Notes under the pieces: model-generated
The model's database searches: none
What the model was told of the DNA's origin: nothing
The model's input: only the letters and a program-made list of their open reading frames with translations
In this document: positions 40,381-44,935 of the stretch, piece after piece
How the letters are laid out: every line of letters starts with the position of its first letter
How positions within the stretch are numbered: position 1 is the stretch's first letter
Virus record (IMG/VR): IMGVR_UViG_3300000313_000159
Coordinates: 1 to 44,935 of that record
Source of the DNA: a virus
DNA: 44,935 nt
Strand: one strand, 5' to 3'
Translations under genes and position numbers: made by a program

Positions 40381-40929
40381 ATGGAATATTTGATTATTGA
40401 AGACGGGATTATAAAAGAGCACTGCTGCGGCAGTACATTACCGGACGGAGCTGTACAGGTAACTGATTTTTTTGGAACCGTCGGGGAACCCGTCGCATAC
40501 TATAACGGCGACTGGGCACGCAAGAGTGATATTGAATTATACAAAGAAAAAGTACTTGCAATTCCATCCGGTTATAAACTGAATGACAGCCAAACGGCGC
40601 TGGTAGAAATGACACAGGCTGAAAAGATAACAGCAGGGCTTGAAACGCTTCCTGCCGGATACAAGATAACCGATGGCGAACTTGTTGAAAAAACAGACAC
40701 AGAAAAAATTACTGACGGGGAAATTACACAGGATGAATATAATAATTTACTACGGGCGCAGTACAAAGTCCGCGTCGTTGAGCTTATCCGGCAGCAGTAC
40801 TCCGTCAATGACGAATACGACGTACTGAACAAAGGTATCGCCGACGCAACAGACGCAGAATACACTGCGTACAGGGCGTATGTCGCTGAATGCAAGGCAA
40901 TAGCTAAAACTAAAATAAAATCGATATGA
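40381..40929 (+). CDS. Tail-fibre-associated protein, probable assembly factor
   Basis: 182 residues, ATG start with AGAGGAAAAAG upstream, directly after the fibre tip. The first part (MEYLIIEDGIIKEHCC, then GAVQVTDFFGTVGEP) resembles short phage tail-fibre accessory proteins. The Thr/Glu-rich middle has a repeated ALVEMTQAEKITAGLETLPAG / ELVEKTDTEKITDGEITQ theme. The C-terminus is a charged helix. Last gene of the late operon; no T-rich terminator follows it. Confidence 0.6.
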   Translation: MEYLIIEDGIIKEHCCGSTLPDGAVQVTDFFGTVGEPVAYYNGDWARKSDIELYKEKVLAIPSGYKLNDSQTALVEMTQAEKITAGLETLPAGYKITDGELVEKTDTEKITDGEITQDEYNNLLRAQYKVRVVELIRQQYSVNDEYDVLNKGIADATDAEYTAYRAYVAECKAIAKTKIKSI

Positions 40930-41005
40930 AATACCTATTATTCAGAAAAAGTTATATCACACTTCATAAAAAATAAAAAATGTGAAATGAAGACTATACT
41001 TTTCA

Positions 41006-41034
41006 TTGTATTTAAAGTATATTTTCAATATTAT
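41006..41034 (+). promoter_or_regulatory. Promoter of the lipoprotein gene
   Basis: TTGTAT (41006-41011), a 17-nt spacer and TATTAT (41029-41034) precede the ACGAGGAAAAA ribosome-binding site and ATG at 41046. The separate promoter suggests expression independent of the late operon, as for a lysogenic-conversion gene. The inverted pair CTTCAT/ATGAAG just upstream may be an operator. Confidence 0.55.
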
Positions 41035-41045
41035 ACGAGGAAAAA

Positions 41046-41636
41046 ATGACAAAAACATTGATATCTTTTTTAACTCTTAGTTTTATGGTAATGAGTTGTA
41101 ATCATGATATTAATTTTGATACTGTTTCAAAAAAAGATACATCTCCTATTGAAACGTCATTAAATGGAACGACTATAACCTATACAGGATATGTTCCTAA
41201 TTTTTCGGGGATTGATCTGTCTTCACTAATAGATTATCATCAAATATCTGCAGGATATGATATAAGTAGTACTCCCCGTCCAATCACCGTTAGGTTCAGC
41301 GGAGATACAAAATCGTATTCATCATTTCAATTATCTTTTCCTTCTCATGTAATGAATATTCGACTAAAGTTTGCATTTGTATATTATAATAAATCATTTT
41401 CCGAACCTACGGTAAAAATAAAAAATTCTTCTGATGAAATTCTTTATTCTCTTTTTATTCCTCCTCGTCATTTTCAAGACACAGATGCTGACAACGATAA
41501 CGAAATATTCATTGATAAAGAATTTACGATCGATGACACAAAAGCTACTATAACTTTTTTTTATCCATATGGCGGGGGATATAATTTATATATCTGGTGT
41601 ATTTATCCCTACGATTCAGACGGCAGTCAACTTTAA
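41046..41636 (+). CDS. Lipoprotein, possible lysogenic-conversion gene
   Basis: 196 residues. A short signal peptide (MTKTLISFLTLSFMVMSC) ends in a relaxed spirochaetal-type lipobox, with Cys 18 as the predicted lipid-anchored residue. A Ser/Thr-rich linker and a beta-sandwich-like C-terminal domain follow (IRLKFAFVYYNKSFSEPTVK, then YNLYIWCIYPYDS). It has its own promoter. Position after the tail genes is typical of phage morons; it may instead be host chromosome beyond the prophage end. Confidence 0.6.
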   Translation: MTKTLISFLTLSFMVMSCNHDINFDTVSKKDTSPIETSLNGTTITYTGYVPNFSGIDLSSLIDYHQISAGYDISSTPRPITVRFSGDTKSYSSFQLSFPSHVMNIRLKFAFVYYNKSFSEPTVKIKNSSDEILYSLFIPPRHFQDTDADNDNEIFIDKEFTIDDTKATITFFYPYGGGYNLYIWCIYPYDSDGSQL

Positions 41637-41855
41637 AGTTTCATAAAATAATAATAGCGATAAAACAGACAAACGCAGGACTAGAAACGAAAATTTCAAG
41701 ATATCAAGTCTACGACGGCGGTAATTCATTCAAGATATTGAATAGTTCTAAGACAAAAAGAATACAACGAGTACAAAATTATGGATCACAATATGTGCTA
41801 TAATTCATTTATTTATCTAGATTACCGGAAAAGAGATTTTATAAACTTATATGTA
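41637..41855. other. Gene-free stretch at the phage/chromosome transition
   Basis: About 220 nt of AT-rich sequence. A 68-codon open frame here has no ribosome-binding site and low-complexity composition and is not called. The prophage edge may lie within it or just beyond, but no duplicated attachment core was identified. Confidence 0.4.
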
Positions 41856-43100
41856 TTAGGAAAATACAGTTTTTTCTTCAGTTCGCCCAATGTCTATAGC
41901 TTTCTGAAAGATTTCTGCCAGAAAAATTAGTTGCTTGGATTTTTCAGACGTCATCGTCGGGCTGTTAAAAGGATTTTTTGAAAACCATAAATAGAGCTGT
42001 ATAATACTAAGAAATATCTCGGAATTTGATCGGGCAATTTTTGCTAAGATGTTAAAATCTACAATAAATTTCCCGTTATCAGCAGAATAAGCAATCCAAT
42101 ATAACTGATCTTCAATGAAATCAATATATTCTGACCACAGGCTAAGAGGACTGTCGTATAAGAAGCAAAACTTACTCCGAAAATCCCTCTTTAATGTATT
42201 AATAGAAGTACTCAGCTTCGATGTCAAATTCTCAATAGACTCTGTATAATCAAGAGTATCCATAAAACGAAGAATTTCATCAATTGGCAACGTATCTTGT
42301 AACAAGTCGATGACGACTTTTCCATTTCGCATTATTTTAAACTCCTCATCGTACTTTTTTGATGGGAACCTGATTTCAAGCATACCTAAATCAGTGAAAT
42401 CCAGAGAAAATTCGCTTTTTACGAAGAAACCTCTTTGAGTATAAATTCTTGTAGCTAATGGTGGAGGAAAGATGATTTCAAGACCTGCACTTATGGCTGA
42501 ATCTATAGGCAAACAAAATATAGAACTTGTATCTGACTTTCTTGAAGATACCGGAGAAGTAGCAAAATAGGAGGCAACGGCAGCATCTGTAGTGAAATCA
42601 ATTAAATCAGTCTTCAATCCATAATGTTGTGCGATTGCAGTATATACAATATCAGAAATGTTCAACTTGAGATTTCCTTTGGAACTTGGATGAATAATAT
42701 CTGCATTGTAGAACCTGCATAATGTACTAAGAATTGAACGAAATATTGTACAGCGTTTCTTTTCTTCAATCGGATTCAAAGTTCTGGAAATCGTTGGTGA
42801 AATAGTCCAACTTGAATCAGATTGACCACGAAAGAGGATTTTTGTTCCTTCTCTTGAAAAATTATTCTGCAATGAACTCAAGATCAAACAAGCGTGCCAT
42901 GGGCTTGGAACTAGAAAAATATTTGTACCAATTTGATTACAGGTTGATGAAATTTTCTCTATTCCAATCGATAATAAATCTGCGATTTTCTGATACTTGG
43001 CAGGAATTCCATATGCAGGACCTAAATCTTGAAAAGCTATACTAGACCATGTCTCATATAGCCATTTTGCTAAGACAACTTCATCTTCGTCTACAATCAT
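41856..43100 (-). CDS. FRG-domain protein
   Basis: 414 residues on the minus strand. The FRG motif ILFRGQSDSSWTISPTISR lies near 88-106. IAQHYGLKTDLIDFTTDAAV near 160-179 is the companion conserved block of this family. Helical segments fill the C-terminal half. FRG proteins have no established biochemical activity and are common in mobile and defence-associated regions. It lies beside integron recombination sites, and RBS-like AGAGGTAAAA precedes the ATG at 43100. No attC could be found at its distal (left) side. Confidence 0.75.
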   Translation of the reverse strand: MIVDEDEVVLAKWLYETWSSIAFQDLGPAYGIPAKYQKIADLLSIGIEKISSTCNQIGTNIFLVPSPWHACLILSSLQNNFSREGTKILFRGQSDSSWTISPTISRTLNPIEEKKRCTIFRSILSTLCRFYNADIIHPSSKGNLKLNISDIVYTAIAQHYGLKTDLIDFTTDAAVASYFATSPVSSRKSDTSSIFCLPIDSAISAGLEIIFPPPLATRIYTQRGFFVKSEFSLDFTDLGMLEIRFPSKKYDEEFKIMRNGKVVIDLLQDTLPIDEILRFMDTLDYTESIENLTSKLSTSINTLKRDFRSKFCFLYDSPLSLWSEYIDFIEDQLYWIAYSADNGKFIVDFNILAKIARSNSEIFLSIIQLYLWFSKNPFNSPTMTSEKSKQLIFLAEIFQKAIDIGRTEEKTVFS

Positions 43101-43129
43101 TTTTACCTCTGTCTACTTAACATAGCTCA

Positions 43130-43256
43130 CCATATCATTTGCTTAACCTGTAATTCCGGCCCGAAGGGATTGGCGTGAAAATTGCACCAAAGGAGCGCAG
43201 CGACGACTGCAATTTTCATGACAAAAGGAATTATCAGGTTGAAGCAGTTGTTGGAT
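43130..43256 (-). repeat. Integron attC-type recombination site
   Basis: Read on the minus strand: an R''-type ATCCAAC (43256-43250), TGCTTCAACC, a long imperfect stem with TGAAAATTGCA/TGCAATTTTCA in the middle, GGTTAAGCA, then a degenerate R'-type GATATGG (43136-43130). CCTGTAATTCC/GGAATTATCAGG also pairs. The ends, the two nested arms and the spacing match attC/59-be sites. It forms the 3' end of the cassette carrying the 43262 gene. Confidence 0.75.
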
Positions 43257-43261
43257 GCATC

Positions 43262-44749
43262 TTAATAGTATTCCTCTCTTTCTTCTCTTGATGGAGGTTG
43301 ATTTATAGGATAGCTCAATAATTCCGAGAAAATTATCGTTTTATTATGTTTTTTATTTATATGATCAATCGCTACTTTACCACCGGTAGTAATCTGCTTT
43401 CCTATTAAAAACCCTTTGGCTATTTCTTTAACATCCATATACATAAAAAGCTGGTAAACTTCTAATGCAGAAACAGAACCAGTTTTTAATTCCCAAGCAT
43501 CGTTATCCGCTAAAATGTCTATATATCCTTCTATTCCTTCTACGACATACTCAGTATTTACTATTTCTTTCGGACCAATAGCCGGATTGGTTTTAAGCCA
43601 ATTTGCTAATCTATCTCTTAGTAATGCTTCTGGAATCTCTTCTGGATAAGCTCTCTTTTCAAGATATTTTTTAGGTTGAGATCCTGGTCCCGCAACTTCT
43701 CCATTTAAAATATCTCTAATTTGTTTCATAAGATCTAAAAAAGATTCATCTTGAATCATCAAGTTTTTAGTAATTGCCGTTTGAAAACCATCAACTAATT
43801 CTATTTCTCCACGAACAATATTGAAATCATTGTGTCTGGTCTCAACAATCTTTATTTCACTTAATTGATGAAACAATATTACTCGATCATGAAAAATTAT
43901 ATCAAATCCCTGGTTTTTAATTGACACATGATATGGAGCAAACTTTGTAGGTTTCTCTATTCCTAATTCTTGATACTCTGAATCGTCTTTTGGCGCATAA
44001 CCAAATGTGAATTTTGCTTTCCAATTAGCTCCAGATAAATTATAATTTGTAAAAACAGGTGCATTGGTTCTAGTTCCAGGATTAAAGTAAATCGGCTTGT
44101 TAGCTTTTACAAACCATTCATTCTGTATTGCATTTGTATCTTCTCTTTGTATTTTAATTCTTATCTCCATCTGAGGCGCATCTTCTTTTAGATATCTACG
44201 GTATCTAGCCCCAAGATATGGTTCTATGTGTCGTGTAATATTAGTTGGATTTGTATCAACAATTGCTTTTAGGTTGGTTACGCATATTTCTGTACCATGT
44301 GGCTGATCCCAGTTGTAGTCAAACACATCAATATTTCCAAATCCTAGTTTACTTATTAGTACTGCATTCTGGGAGTCACTTGTACGTGTTGCAAGATATT
44401 TAAGCTTACCTAAGGCAGCGATAGCTTGTTTCATACCTAATCCATGTTCATTCAAGCTATTATTTGTCTGAATCATTCCAGGAGAAACCGCATTCCCTAA
44501 TTTTTCTCTTGGAATACCTTTTGCATTATCATTTATAATGAAATGTGTTTTTATTCCACTTTCATTAACAAGAATAGTTATTGTAACTATTAACTTCTGA
44601 GAATCACTTTTCGCTGCCAAGCTGTTATCAATTAATTCTGAAAGCAAATCTTTATAATCATAAGAATTCTTTCCAAGTTCTTCAAAAAGATTGTCGGATG
44701 GTTTCACCTCTACCGAAGATGATGGGTTTAGGTTACTAGTGTTTATCAT
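43262..44749 (-). CDS. GHKL ATPase with C-terminal PD-(D/E)XK-type nuclease
   Basis: 495 residues; the ATG at 44749 is chosen because GGAGAG precedes it, and an upstream in-frame start would lie inside the recombination site. N-terminal Bergerat ATPase: N-box ELIDNSLA near 38, DNAKGIP near 74 and NEHGLGMKQ near 100. A transducer-like middle follows. The C-terminus shows GYIDILADNDAWELKTG near 408-424, the D-x(n)-ExK core of PD-(D/E)XK nucleases, with YQLFMYM after it. ATP-driven clamp plus nuclease suggests a DNA-targeting defence enzyme. It sits alone in an integron cassette bounded by two attC sites. Confidence 0.8.
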   Translation of the reverse strand: MINTSNLNPSSSVEVKPSDNLFEELGKNSYDYKDLLSELIDNSLAAKSDSQKLIVTITILVNESGIKTHFIINDNAKGIPREKLGNAVSPGMIQTNNSLNEHGLGMKQAIAALGKLKYLATRTSDSQNAVLISKLGFGNIDVFDYNWDQPHGTEICVTNLKAIVDTNPTNITRHIEPYLGARYRRYLKEDAPQMEIRIKIQREDTNAIQNEWFVKANKPIYFNPGTRTNAPVFTNYNLSGANWKAKFTFGYAPKDDSEYQELGIEKPTKFAPYHVSIKNQGFDIIFHDRVILFHQLSEIKIVETRHNDFNIVRGEIELVDGFQTAITKNLMIQDESFLDLMKQIRDILNGEVAGPGSQPKKYLEKRAYPEEIPEALLRDRLANWLKTNPAIGPKEIVNTEYVVEGIEGYIDILADNDAWELKTGSVSALEVYQLFMYMDVKEIAKGFLIGKQITTGGKVAIDHINKKHNKTIIFSELLSYPINQPPSREEREEYY

Positions 44750-44794
44750 ATTTACTCTCCTTTGATTATCTTCTGCGCCGCGAAAGCGGCGTCC

Positions 44795-44919
44795 ATCCAA
44801 CATTCGCTTAACCCGCAACACCGGTCGCGCAGCGATTGGCGCAATTTGTGCTTGAGAGAGCGTAGCGAACGGCACAAATTGTGACAAAGGTGTTGTCGCG
44901 GTTGAAGCGTTTGTTAGAA
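44795..44919 (-). repeat. Integron attC-type recombination site
   Basis: Minus strand: TTCTAAC (44919-44913), an AAACGCTTCAACC arm, a paired interior (GCACAAATTG/CAATTTGTGC and CGACAACACC/GGTGTTGCGG), GGTTAAGCG, then R' GTTGGAT (44801-44795). GTTGGAT is the canonical GTTRRRY core and is the exact reverse complement of the R'' ATCCAAC of the next site, as expected for the two ends of one cassette. Confidence 0.8.
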
Positions 44920-44935
44920 ACCCTCGTTCATTCTG

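Noticed and set aside
41597-41803. 68-codon frame after the lipoprotein gene
   Set aside because: It overlaps the lipoprotein end in another frame, lacks a ribosome-binding site and has low-complexity basic composition.
1-44935. CRISPR array
   Set aside because: No regularly spaced direct repeats were seen. The recurrent CGCACRTGCG motif is too short and irregularly placed.

Overview
This window is a nearly complete tailed-phage genome (siphovirus-type gene order), read as a prophage. It lies beside spirochaete-like chromosomal DNA with integron gene cassettes. The AT-rich composition, a spirochaetal-type lipoprotein, and attC-type cassette sites like those of the Treponema denticola chromosomal integron suggest a Treponema host (moderate confidence). 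No integrase, holin or endolysin is recognisable, so the phage is either incomplete here or uses unfamiliar genes for these jobs.

Layout: 1-669 is an outer-membrane-type barrel protein, probably host. 867-1247 (minus) is an XRE-type repressor, divergent from a strong early promoter with an operator-like inverted repeat and a perfect terminator/attenuator. 1521-16396 is the early and middle region. It holds a replication-terminator-type protein, a helicase-methyltransferase fusion, Gp157, SSB, a Sak4-like ATPase, an HNH nuclease, ArdC and many small proteins. At 10260-10990 it is interrupted by a large structured non-coding RNA that contains a tRNA-Leu-like domain split by about 165 nt. 16614-40929 is the late operon: ASCH protein, PAPS-reductase-like and ParB-like proteins, TerS, TerL, portal, MuF, scaffold, major capsid, connector set, tail tube, G/GT chaperones with a -1 frameshift, tape measure, tail tip and a very large tail hub/fibre. 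41046-44935 holds a lipoprotein, then an FRG-domain gene and a GHKL-ATPase/nuclease gene, the latter in a well-formed integron cassette.

The main discovery is in the late operon. Ten genes have AGG exactly where the start codon should be, each after a Shine-Dalgarno sequence (nine at 6-8 nt) and in most cases directly after an in-frame stop. They are TerL, portal, scaffold, major capsid, tail tube, tape measure, a DUF1833-type tail protein, the tail hub, a ParB-like protein and a 40-residue protein. Between the tail-tube and chaperone genes the same operon encodes a tRNA with anticodon CCU, which pairs with AGG. This tRNA has hallmarks of bacterial initiator tRNA: an unpaired C1/U72, the G2:C71, C3:G70 and G4:C69 pairs, A73, and three G:C pairs closing the anticodon stem. 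Relative to initiator CAU the anticodon differs only in its middle base (A to C), mirroring AUG to AGG. The simplest reading is a phage-encoded orthogonal translation-initiation system that gates synthesis of the virion proteins. Small accessory genes in the same operon keep ATG. The sequence evidence is direct; the mechanism is inference.
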